This document shows, one piece after another, positions 15,377-23,132 of a stretch of 64,000 nt of DNA (the first letter of the stretch is position 1; every line of letters begins with the position of its first letter). The position numbers and the translations under genes are program-made. Under the pieces are notes generated by a model. That model worked only from the letters and a program-made list of their open reading frames with translations. It ran no database searches and was not told the DNA's origin. Source of the stretch: Runella sp. SP2. Lineage in GTDB: Bacteria > Bacteroidota > Bacteroidia > Cytophagales > Spirosomataceae. The DNA is taken from NCBI RefSeq assembly GCF_003711225.1, contig NZ_CP031030.1, positions 5,671,001 to 5,735,000 of the forward strand. The letters are read 5' to 3'.

Positions 15377-17995
15377 TTATTCCGATTTTAAAGATTTGAC
15401 GGGGTTAACTAACGCCGCTTTGATGGATTGAAATGCAACCGTCAACAGGGCAATTCCAACTACCAATAGGCCCGCTACAGCAAATACCCACCATTGCAAT
15501 TCAATCCGATATTCAAAATCTTGAAGCCACTGATTCATCGCATACCAAGCGAGCGGTGTGGCAATGACAATACCGATAAGTACGAGTTTGAGAAAACTGC
15601 CAGACAATAAAACCACTAAGTTGGGCACAGAAGCCCCCAATACTTTCCGAATACCGATTTCTTTGGTTCGCAATTTCGACTCGTGCGCTACCACCCCAAA
15701 TAACCCCAAGCAGGAAATAATAATAGCCAAGCCCGAGAAAGCATTCAGAATCTGACTCATGGTGTCTTCTTTTTTGTAGAGCGTAGCCATTCGTTCATCC
15801 AAAAAGGTATAACTAAACATCGTATTAGGCGCCACTTTTTCTACCGTAGTTTTCAGATAATGGATGGTTTGTGGAATGTTACCTGCGGCAATTTTAACCA
15901 ATATATTTCCCGTCCAAGCGGGTTTGTATTCCAACACCAGTGGCTCTACTTGGCTGTGAAGAGAAGCAAAATTATAGTCTTTCACTACCCCTACAACTTT
16001 CCCCTGCACGCCCATTGAGTGATTTACGATGATTGCTCCTACTGGATTTTTTAATTCCAATATTTTGGCGGCTTTTTCATTGATAATGAACGTAGCGGAG
16101 TCGTTGAATTGCCGTGAAAAATTACGCCCTTCTTTCAAGGGAATATTCAATACCGTTAAAAAATCTTCATCAATGCGACTCACTTTAAAAGAGGGAAACT
16201 CCTTGCCAGCAGGAGGGTTCAGCGGCGTAATTCCCTCGACACTTAAATCATCCCCAATCAAATTGGAAGATTGGCCTACGGCTACAACGTTGGGATTGCG
16301 CGTCAGTTCATTTTTGAAAACCGCTGAATTAGCCAATACCTTTTCTTTTAAATTGCCATAGAGTTTTATTGCTATTACTTGTTCTTTGTCAAAGCCTAAC
16401 TCTTTGTTTTTGAACAAGTTCATTTGCTGATAAATCAAAATCGTAGAGCTAATCAAAAAGCCAGAAACTACAAATTGCAATACAATGAGGCTTTTTCGCA
16501 ATACCGTTGCTGATGATTTGGGGAGCTTATCCGATTTTAGCGATGCAATTGGGTCAAATTTTGAGATAAACAGAGCTGGAAACAAGCCCGACAACAACCC
16601 CACGAATAAAACCATCGCAATCATTATCAACAAGTTAGCAGGTTGAAGAAATTCCCAACCCGAAAGTTGTTTGCCCGCCATTGAATTATAAAACGGAATG
16701 ACAAGGCGATAGAGACAAATCGCAATCAGTCCCGAAAGGATGATTAAAATAAACGCTTCACCCAAAAACTGCGTCACCACCTGTGCCTTTTTAGCACCCA
16801 ACGCCTTCCGCATTCCAACTTCTTTGGCGCGTTTGAGTGCCTGGGTAGTAAAAAGATTAATGAAATTAACACAAGCAATAATTAGAATCAGAATTTCAAC
16901 AGCAATGAAAATATAGACATACAAAATACTGCTGTTTGGTCCCATTTCTTGAATCAAATTGGAAGTAAGGTGAATGTCGGTCAGTGGCTGAAGGCGGGCT
17001 GTACTGGCAAATTCGGCTACTTTTTTCTTCTCTTCGTCGCCGTTGGGTTGATAAAATTTAACGTAAAAGTCGTTCAGCCGTTTTTCTATTTTCTGGGCGT
17101 CTTTTGCGTCTTTGAGCAAAATATAAGTCCAACCAAACATCCAACCCCTACTGCTCGTCCAGTCTGGGGAAGTTTGTTGGTAAAACGTAGGCATCGAAAC
17201 CAAATAATCAAACTTGAGATGGCTATTATTGGGCAGATTATCAACGACAGCCCGTACCCACAAATCTTCTTTGCTATCAAATGTCAATTTTTGGCCAATT
17301 GGATTTTGAGCTCCAAAGAATTTTTCCGCCGTTTGTTTCGTAATCACCACCGCTTCAGGCTCTTGCAATGCTTTGAAAGGATTACCACTGATGGGTTTTA
17401 AGTCAAAAACAGTCACTACAGAAGAATCTGCATAATAACCCGACGTTTCGGCTTGTTTGTCGGGGCCGTTATTGGTGATTTGTGAACCTCTGCTAGAAAA
17501 ACGAACGGCATCTTGAATCTCAGGAAAGAAGTTCATCATTTCTCTCGCCAATGGAGGTTGCGATTTAGACCATTCGGTGGTAACCATTCGGAAGATACGC
17601 TCGTGCTTCGGAAAGTCTTTTTCGTAGCTCAATTCTTCTTTGATGTGTAGCGTTAGTAGCAAACCGCAGGAGAGCCCAAGGGCTAAGCCGATAAGGTTGA
17701 ACGAGCTATAAACCTTCTGTTTGAGGAGGTTACGAAAAGCGATTTTGAAATAATTACGTATCATCGTTGGACTGTATAAATAGGTTGTGGGATAATCAGA
17801 TCGTTTGTCTTTGGCAAATGGCCGTAAAAGTTTGAGGGCATTCAAGGTATATTTCCAATCGGCTTTGCGCTGGCCAACGGTAGCTACCCAATGGTTGTAT
17901 AATTCCAATAAATCACCTTCTACCTCCTCAGAAGTGTTGGGGTCGGCCCACCATCTCAGCAGTGTTCTGGCCCAGCGCGGTGGTGTGTGCGGCAT
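15377..17995 (-). CDS. Permease A2: prefix-domain MacB/FtsX permease
   Basis: 872 residues; second permease of the PadR A unit. The prefix MPHTPPRWARTLLRWW... is the group-A version. Body motifs are RAKEVGMRKALGAK in the first FtsX block and RTKEIGIRKVLGAS in the second. The C-terminus ends NPVKSLKSE, the tail shared by most members. The start codon abuts the stop codon of A1 and the stop abuts the start of A3: three genes head to tail with no intergenic base. Function as a transporter is inferred from family; MacB-fold permeases may export substrates or transmit force across the membrane without moving solute. Confidence 0.88.
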   Translation of the reverse strand: MPHTPPRWARTLLRWWADPNTSEEVEGDLLELYNHWVATVGQRKADWKYTLNALKLLRPFAKDKRSDYPTTYLYSPTMIRNYFKIAFRNLLKQKVYSSFNLIGLALGLSCGLLLTLHIKEELSYEKDFPKHERIFRMVTTEWSKSQPPLAREMMNFFPEIQDAVRFSSRGSQITNNGPDKQAETSGYYADSSVVTVFDLKPISGNPFKALQEPEAVVITKQTAEKFFGAQNPIGQKLTFDSKEDLWVRAVVDNLPNNSHLKFDYLVSMPTFYQQTSPDWTSSRGWMFGWTYILLKDAKDAQKIEKRLNDFYVKFYQPNGDEEKKKVAEFASTARLQPLTDIHLTSNLIQEMGPNSSILYVYIFIAVEILILIIACVNFINLFTTQALKRAKEVGMRKALGAKKAQVVTQFLGEAFILIILSGLIAICLYRLVIPFYNSMAGKQLSGWEFLQPANLLIMIAMVLFVGLLSGLFPALFISKFDPIASLKSDKLPKSSATVLRKSLIVLQFVVSGFLISSTILIYQQMNLFKNKELGFDKEQVIAIKLYGNLKEKVLANSAVFKNELTRNPNVVAVGQSSNLIGDDLSVEGITPLNPPAGKEFPSFKVSRIDEDFLTVLNIPLKEGRNFSRQFNDSATFIINEKAAKILELKNPVGAIIVNHSMGVQGKVVGVVKDYNFASLHSQVEPLVLEYKPAWTGNILVKIAAGNIPQTIHYLKTTVEKVAPNTMFSYTFLDERMATLYKKEDTMSQILNAFSGLAIIISCLGLFGVVAHESKLRTKEIGIRKVLGASVPNLVVLLSGSFLKLVLIGIVIATPLAWYAMNQWLQDFEYRIELQWWVFAVAGLLVVGIALLTVAFQSIKAALVNPVKSLKSE
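17731..17995 (-). repeat. Group-A prefix repeat (copy 2 of 3)
   Basis: A 265-bp block encoding the permease prefix. It is near-identical to 15112-15376 and more diverged but clearly related to about 20352-20600. It ends at the ATG of each gene; the bodies that follow are far less alike. This is a DNA-level direct repeat, not only protein similarity. Confidence 0.8.
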
Positions 17996-20623
17996 TTATT
18001 CTGATTTTAAGGATTTGACGGGATTTACTGTGGCGGCTTTAATAGCTTGATAACTCACCGTCAACAGTGTAATGCCAACAGCTAAAATGGCCGTTACCAC
18101 AAAAATCCACCCCGAAACCTCGGTACGATAACTGTATTGTTGCAACCAGTCATTGGCAAAATAATACGCGACGGGCGAAGCAATGATAAGCGAAACCATT
18201 ACCAATCCGATAAATTCTTTCGAGAGCAACCCCCAAAGATTTGGAACAGATGCACCCAGTACTTTACGAATCCCGATTTCTTTGGTGCGTTGTTCGGCCA
18301 CAAAACTGGCCAGTCCAAATAATCCCAAACAGGAAATAAAGATGGCTAAAACTGCAAATAGCCCCGAGAGCGTTTTGAGCCGTTGCTCATTTTCAAACTG
18401 ACTGGCGTATTCTTGGTCTATAAATTGATAATCAAATGGATACGCTGCATTGAATTTTTTAAAAATCTGCTCGATAGTCGCAAGGTTGTCTGCGGTAGTA
18501 TGATTAGGATTGAGTTTAATGTGCATCGTATTAAACCACGCCCCTGGGCCTTCAATCACTGTAGGAGGTATATCTTCGTAGGGTGACCCCGTTAGATAAT
18601 CTTTCACTACTCCCACCACTTTCCACTGCGTTTTTCCAGATTTACTAAACAGGAGTTGGCCAATGGGATTTTTAAAGCCCATCAACTTAACCGCCGTTTC
18701 GTTCAAAAGCACCGAAAAACTATCTGTAGGGTATTTCGTAATATCAATGTCTCGTCCTTCTATCAACTGTAACCCTGCGGTTTTAACAAAGTCTGCATCG
18801 GCACTGAATAACGTAAGGGCGGTATTAGTGTCTTTAGGGGCTTCACCAGCCCAGCGTAACCCCCACGTACGTGAACCACTTTCCGTGAGTCGGTTCATGG
18901 TTTTGGTCACCGAGGCGGCACTGCCCGAACGGAGCAATTCTTGCTTGAGCAACGCATAGTTTTTATCAATATCACCCACAAAAGGAACGTGAATCAAGTT
19001 GTTTTTTGAATACCCCATTGCTCTATTCTGCGCATGTTGTATCTGATTTCTCACCACCAAAGTAGAAATGATGAGCAAAATAGCAAACGTAAACTGCGTT
19101 ACTACCAACAACTTACGCGGCGACACAGCGGCTTGGCTCTTTTTAAATTGTTTTTTGAAAATCCCAATGGGGTTAAAAGACGACAAGTAAAAAGCAGGAT
19201 AACTCCCTGCCAACAAACTTGTAAATACCAAAAAGGCCAGTGTCCAGAGCCAATACGTAGCATTGGAATACGGAATGACGAGTTCGGTATTGATGAGTGT
19301 ATTGAAAGAAGGTAGCGCCAATTCAACAATCAACAAGGCAAGAAGCCCCGCAATGCCCGCTGTCAGAAAGGCTTCCATCATAAATTGCCCCACCAACAGC
19401 CCTTTGCCAGCCCCTGCTGCTTTCCGAATCCCCACTTCTTTGGCTCGCTTTTCGGAACGAGCCGTGCTGAGGTTCATAAAATTGATGCACGCAATCAACA
19501 AAATAAAAGCAGCAATCAACCCAAACATTCGCACCATTTCAATACGACCACCGACCGATTGCCCATTTTTAAATTCATCGTACAAATGCCAGCGGTCGAG
19601 CGGAAATACAAAATGAGTCCAAACATCATTGCGCCCTGCGTAGCGCCGCGTTAAGTCTTTGATTTTTGCGTCAAAGGCCGCCACATTGGTATTGGGTTTT
19701 AAGAGCAGATACGTTGGGGTATTGTTACTGAGCCAGCTTTCATTGATAGACCCGTCGCCGCGTTTTTTTAGGTAGTCCCAAGGCAGTAAATACTCAAAAT
19801 GAAAGTCCGTATTGGGCGGCAAGTCTTTTAGAACACCTGTCACAGTAAAATTGTCAGAGGCATCAATTTTAACAGTCTTGTTTAGCGCCTCTTCGTTCCC
19901 AAAAAGCTTTTTAGCCAACTTTTCGGTAATGACAATAGAGTTTGGATTAACTAACTGCTCCATTTCTCCACCTTGCAGCAGAGGGAAACTAAATAATTGG
20001 AAAAAATCAGGGTCCACAATGCTTCCTTCAATCCCTGAGATGCTTTTATCGTTGGCTGTGATCAAAAAACTGTTGGTTCCCTTCACGCGAGCAAAGGCTT
20101 CTACTTCGGGGTACTCCTTTTTTAGGGTTGGTCCGAGCGGTTGCGACGTCACAGGAATGGCATACGCTTCCCCATCGACGTTGGCCGCTAGGCCATATAC
20201 TTGGTAAATACGGTCTTTGTTTGTGTGAAACGTATCAAAGCTGATTTCGTTTTGCAACCACAATATGATCAAGAACGTACCTGCCATCCCGATGGCCAAA
20301 CCAGTAATATTAATAACAGAAATACCTTTGCCTGCGACCAAATTTCGCCAGGCGATTTTGAAATAATTACGTATCATCGTTGGACTGTATAAATAGGTTC
20401 TTGGATAGTGAGCCCGTTTGTCTTTCGCTAACGGACGTAAAAGTTTGATGGCATTCAAGGTATATTTCCAATTGGCGTTTCGCTGGCCAAAAGTCACTAC
20501 CCAATAGTTGTATAATTCCAATAAATCACCTTCTACCTCCTCAGAGGTGTTGGGGTTGGCCCACCATCTCAGCAGTGTTCTGGCCCAGCGCGGTGGTGTG
20601 GGAGTTGTGTTGCGCAAACCCAT
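17996..20623 (-). CDS. Permease A1: prefix-domain MacB/FtsX permease
   Basis: 875 residues from ATG at 20623, two bases after the PadR A stop; an in-frame ATG at 20671 would overlap PadR by 46 bases and adds a non-conserved N-terminus, so it was not chosen. Domain order, which holds for all prefixed members: cytoplasmic helical prefix (about 1-85, 'permease prefix domain 2' type), transmembrane helix 1, periplasmic MacB domain, FtsX block 1 (RAKEVGIRKAAGAG), second transmembrane helix with periplasmic domain, FtsX block 2 (RTKEIGIRKVLGAS). Prefixed orphan permeases recall the duplicated orphan permeases known from Acidobacteria. The body groups with B1, C1 and C4 rather than with A2 or A3. 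Confidence 0.88.
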   Translation of the reverse strand: MGLRNTTPTPPRWARTLLRWWANPNTSEEVEGDLLELYNYWVVTFGQRNANWKYTLNAIKLLRPLAKDKRAHYPRTYLYSPTMIRNYFKIAWRNLVAGKGISVINITGLAIGMAGTFLIILWLQNEISFDTFHTNKDRIYQVYGLAANVDGEAYAIPVTSQPLGPTLKKEYPEVEAFARVKGTNSFLITANDKSISGIEGSIVDPDFFQLFSFPLLQGGEMEQLVNPNSIVITEKLAKKLFGNEEALNKTVKIDASDNFTVTGVLKDLPPNTDFHFEYLLPWDYLKKRGDGSINESWLSNNTPTYLLLKPNTNVAAFDAKIKDLTRRYAGRNDVWTHFVFPLDRWHLYDEFKNGQSVGGRIEMVRMFGLIAAFILLIACINFMNLSTARSEKRAKEVGIRKAAGAGKGLLVGQFMMEAFLTAGIAGLLALLIVELALPSFNTLINTELVIPYSNATYWLWTLAFLVFTSLLAGSYPAFYLSSFNPIGIFKKQFKKSQAAVSPRKLLVVTQFTFAILLIISTLVVRNQIQHAQNRAMGYSKNNLIHVPFVGDIDKNYALLKQELLRSGSAASVTKTMNRLTESGSRTWGLRWAGEAPKDTNTALTLFSADADFVKTAGLQLIEGRDIDITKYPTDSFSVLLNETAVKLMGFKNPIGQLLFSKSGKTQWKVVGVVKDYLTGSPYEDIPPTVIEGPGAWFNTMHIKLNPNHTTADNLATIEQIFKKFNAAYPFDYQFIDQEYASQFENEQRLKTLSGLFAVLAIFISCLGLFGLASFVAEQRTKEIGIRKVLGASVPNLWGLLSKEFIGLVMVSLIIASPVAYYFANDWLQQYSYRTEVSGWIFVVTAILAVGITLLTVSYQAIKAATVNPVKSLKSE

Positions 20624-20625
20624 GC

Positions 20626-20964
20626 TTATCCGCCCATTAACTGCAAGGTTTGAGTAGGCAAAGCTGCCCAAAGCTCCTCTCGCACTTGTTTGACTTCTAC
20701 CAGCGCTCTTCTTCCTGCGGCCGTCACCGTAAAAAATCGTTTGCGACGCCCACCGCGCTCAGCCGTCGCACCGCCCATCTGAGAAGCCAGAAATCCCTTC
20801 TCTTCCAAGCGTTGCAGGGTCGTATGCACGGAGCTAAACCCTACCGAGCGCCCCGTTTTTTGCTCCAGTTCTTGCGTGACGGTCACACCGTAAGCTTCTT
20901 CGCCCAAAATGGCCACCGTTAGCAAAACGATTTCTTCAAATTCTCCCAAAAAGGTTCGTTTCAT
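20626..20964 (-). CDS. PadR-family transcriptional regulator A
   Basis: 112 residues with the PadR winged-helix layout: GEFEEIVLLTVAILGEEAYGVTV (helices 1-2), SSVHTTLQRLEEKGFL (recognition helix region) and the wing GGRRKRFFTVTAAGRRAL. PadR proteins are usually repressors of transporter genes. It is the first gene of the A unit and stops two bases before permease A1. It lacks the long C-terminal dimerisation helix of large PadR proteins, as do the other three copies in the window (B, C, D). Ligand and operator are unknown. Confidence 0.9.
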   Translation of the reverse strand: MKRTFLGEFEEIVLLTVAILGEEAYGVTVTQELEQKTGRSVGFSSVHTTLQRLEEKGFLASQMGGATAERGGRRKRFFTVTAAGRRALVEVKQVREELWAALPTQTLQLMGG

Positions 20965-20994
20965 TGGATTAATTTATTTCCTCCGATAATGTCG

Positions 20995-21010
20995 ATAAAA
21001 TACCATGCCA
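20995..21010 (-). promoter_or_regulatory. Weak sigma-54-type element of unit A
   Basis: Minus strand TGGCATG-GTAT-TTTAT. The -24 half (TGGCATG) is conserved with the four other units but the -12 half lacks GC, so this is the weakest of the five. Confidence 0.4.
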
Positions 21011-21016
21011 AAAACA

Positions 21017-21041
21017 AAAAAGCCCCTTTTGAGGGCTTTTT
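21017..21041. terminator. Terminator-like hairpin between enhancer and promoter of unit A
   Basis: Stem AAAAAGCCC/GGGCTTTTT (9 bp, 7-nt loop) with T-rich flanks on both strands. It lies between the palindrome pair (21065-21102) and the -24 element (21006-21010), so it is upstream of the predicted transcript and not an attenuator in the leader. It may insulate the unit from outside transcription. Confidence 0.6.
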
Positions 21042-21064
21042 ACAGGTTTTTCAACCAAAACGAT

Positions 21065-21102
21065 TGTCCGCTATTGGACAATATTCGGTGTATTATCGGA
21101 CA
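21065..21102 (-). promoter_or_regulatory. Tandem palindromes (putative enhancer) of unit A
   Basis: Site 21065-21080 is TGTCC-N6-GGACA, perfect. Site 21087-21102 keeps only the GGACA half well (other half GGTGT). Spacing is 6 bp. It lies about 57 bp upstream of the -24 GG. Confidence 0.55.
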
Positions 21103-21294
21103 CGTGTAGAAAAGAGAAAATTAGCTAGGGTAATAGAGCATACTCTTTAAAGATGGATAAATATGATGTTTCTATTGATTTACGAGTTCTCAAATATCTT
21201 CCTTCAATATATCTCTATTTCCTCAAATAATTATATATTTTCCAATCACTTGATAAAAATTGCAAAAGAAGTGCGTAGAAAAGCATACCTTTTT

Positions 21295-21302
21295 TATTTT
21301 TG
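21295..21302 (+). promoter_or_regulatory. Candidate -7 box for the HipA-like/DUF3037 operon
   Basis: TATTTTTG fits TAnnTTTG, 30 bases before the start codon at 21332. No clear -33 box. The rest of the 21103-21331 interval is A+T-rich with no other feature seen. Confidence 0.35.
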
Positions 21303-21331
21303 GGTGAATAATGGCCATAAATATATAGTTC

Positions 21332-22141
21332 ATGCGTATAACTGATGATGCATACCGCTTACCCACTTTAAAAGCGCTTCGTTTTAATAAAATTTTAGAG
21401 ACCGGAGCAAATAAGCCTGGCATTATAAATGCTCGAGATTTATCTATTCGCCAGTCTTATGACAGTGTCGTCAAATTTAGAGGGGCAGAACGCATGAGCC
21501 CTGAGGCTTGCGCCCGTGAACTGCTTGCCGCATTTATTGCTAAGCACATGGGTATTCGAGTAGTGGAACCTGTTTTAGTAGAAATAGTCCATGATTTTGT
21601 TGAAACAGAACGTGGCCAACCTCATTTTCAAACTTTATCGAAGAGCATAGGATTAAACTATGGTTCCATTTATTTACCTAATTATGACACTATACCAGTA
21701 TTTCAACCACTTAACGACTATGAACTAACTCATGCACAAAAAGTTGTTTTGTTTGATTTGTTTATTCAAAATTGTGATCGTCGCCACGAAAAGCCTAACA
21801 TAATGTCAAACGGGCAAGAGCTAGTGATTTATGACCATGAATTGGCTTTCAGTTTTGTTCATGACATTTTTAGGAATAAACGACCTTTTGAGTTACGAGA
21901 GGCTGACAAAAGTTGGATAGATTCACTATTTTTGCTGCCTAAAATAAAAAAGCTTCCAATCCCAGAAGCATACTTCATAGAAGCATTAGAAAGTTTAGAT
22001 AATATTTTTTGGGATAAGGCGTTTGAGCTAATACCACAAGAATGGCAGACCCAACAACTTCAAGAGATTCGAACATACTTGACTGAAATAGTCAATAACG
22101 CTTCGCTATTTACTCAATCCATTAAAACACTTTTCATATGA
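21332..22141 (+). CDS. HipA-like protein kinase
   Basis: 269 residues resembling the catalytic part of HipA-like (PI3/4-kinase-fold) Ser/Thr kinases but without the HipA N-terminal domain. Likely active-site residues: Lys48 in VVKF (ATP binding), Asp149 and Asn156 in NCDRRHEKPN (catalytic loop) and Asp168 in YDHE (metal ligand). It overlaps the DUF3037 gene by 4 bases (ATGA), so the two are translationally coupled; this pairing recurs in other bacteria, which I recall from family knowledge. No HipB-like antitoxin is present. The module is visibly more A+T-rich than its neighbours, a sign of transfer. The role (defence, toxin-antitoxin or signalling) is not established. Confidence 0.75.
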   Translation: MRITDDAYRLPTLKALRFNKILETGANKPGIINARDLSIRQSYDSVVKFRGAERMSPEACARELLAAFIAKHMGIRVVEPVLVEIVHDFVETERGQPHFQTLSKSIGLNYGSIYLPNYDTIPVFQPLNDYELTHAQKVVLFDLFIQNCDRRHEKPNIMSNGQELVIYDHELAFSFVHDIFRNKRPFELREADKSWIDSLFLLPKIKKLPIPEAYFIEALESLDNIFWDKAFELIPQEWQTQQLQEIRTYLTEIVNNASLFTQSIKTLFI

Positions 22142-22998
22142 CAACCTACGAATACCAGATACTTCGATACCTACCAGATCAAATTGGTGGAGAGTTTGTT
22201 AACGTGGGTTTAGTACTGTTTGACCCTAAAACAAACTTTTTGAAAGCGGGCTTTCTACGTAGTGTTAGCCGTGTAACAAGCTTCTTTACTGGGCTTGATG
22301 GGCGCCATCTTCATCGACGTTTGCGACACATGGAAGCCATGATGGATGATTTTTCCTATCAATTAAAGAATTCATTTCAGTTTGAGACGTATTTAAAAAT
22401 TAATGCTGTAACATCACGTTATTTAGCTAAAGACGACACTGCATTTCAGTTTTCTGAAGTGAAGAGAGGCATTGATGATGATTTAAATTTAGCCTTTGAT
22501 GAATTATACAGCCGCTTAGTAGAAGAGCATATACCAGAAAGCTCAGAGTCAATTCGTAATGACTATGACGTTTGGCAAAAATTATATCGACCTTTCTTAG
22601 AAAAAAAGGGGGTTATTTCTCGACTAAAAGCTCATCAAGTTGAAACTGAGAAAGACACTATAATCTTTAACTACGCTTGGAAGAACGAAATCTGGCATTG
22701 TTATCAGCCTGTAACTTTTGATTTAAAGAAAAGTGATTCCATAAAAAATAAAGTATATAAATGGATAGGAATGCTAGATGAACTCAAAACCGCAAAAGAA
22801 GAGCTTGAGATTAGATTGCTAACAGCTTTGCCAGACCAAGATGAAGAATTATTGGCATTTATTTTAGATAAGCTTGATCAGAAAGTTTTTGGTTCTGCAA
22901 AAGTCTCTGTAATAAGGCAAAATCAGGCAGAACAATTTGCAAGCCAAGTTCAAGCAAAAATCGTTCAACATGAGAAAGGGATTCTAAAAGAAAATTAG
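22138..22998 (+). CDS. DUF3037 family protein
   Basis: 286 residues. The N-terminal 120 residues (YEYQILRYLPDQIGGEFVNVGLVLF, then a basic GRHLHRRLRHMEAMMDDF stretch) match the DUF3037 family, whose members are often encoded next to HipA-like kinases. The C-terminal half is charged and helical with no motif I recognise. There is no signal peptide or transmembrane segment, so it is cytosolic. Its start overlaps the kinase stop by 4 bases. A simple idea is that it is the partner, substrate or inhibitor of the kinase; this is inference. Hand count of 22381-22500 gives 38 G+C in 120 bases, well below the permease prefixes nearby. Confidence 0.72.
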   Translation: MTTYEYQILRYLPDQIGGEFVNVGLVLFDPKTNFLKAGFLRSVSRVTSFFTGLDGRHLHRRLRHMEAMMDDFSYQLKNSFQFETYLKINAVTSRYLAKDDTAFQFSEVKRGIDDDLNLAFDELYSRLVEEHIPESSESIRNDYDVWQKLYRPFLEKKGVISRLKAHQVETEKDTIIFNYAWKNEIWHCYQPVTFDLKKSDSIKNKVYKWIGMLDELKTAKEELEIRLLTALPDQDEELLAFILDKLDQKVFGSAKVSVIRQNQAEQFASQVQAKIVQHEKGILKEN

Positions 22999-23019
22999 AA
23001 CCGACTGTATTTGCTAAAT

Positions 23020-23038
23020 ACAAGGCTTGAAGCCTTGT
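23020..23038. terminator. Hairpin between convergent DUF3037 and permease B3 genes
   Basis: Perfect 8-bp stem ACAAGGCT/AGCCTTGT with a 3-nt loop in the 134-base gap between convergent genes. It lacks a good T-run on either strand, so terminator function is uncertain. Confidence 0.35.
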
Positions 23039-23132
23039 GTCATCTAGATTCACAATTATTTTTATTGTCATTCCAATTAACTTCAATTGCAACCTAGATT
23101 TTGTACTTGCATAACAGTATAAATATCACTTC

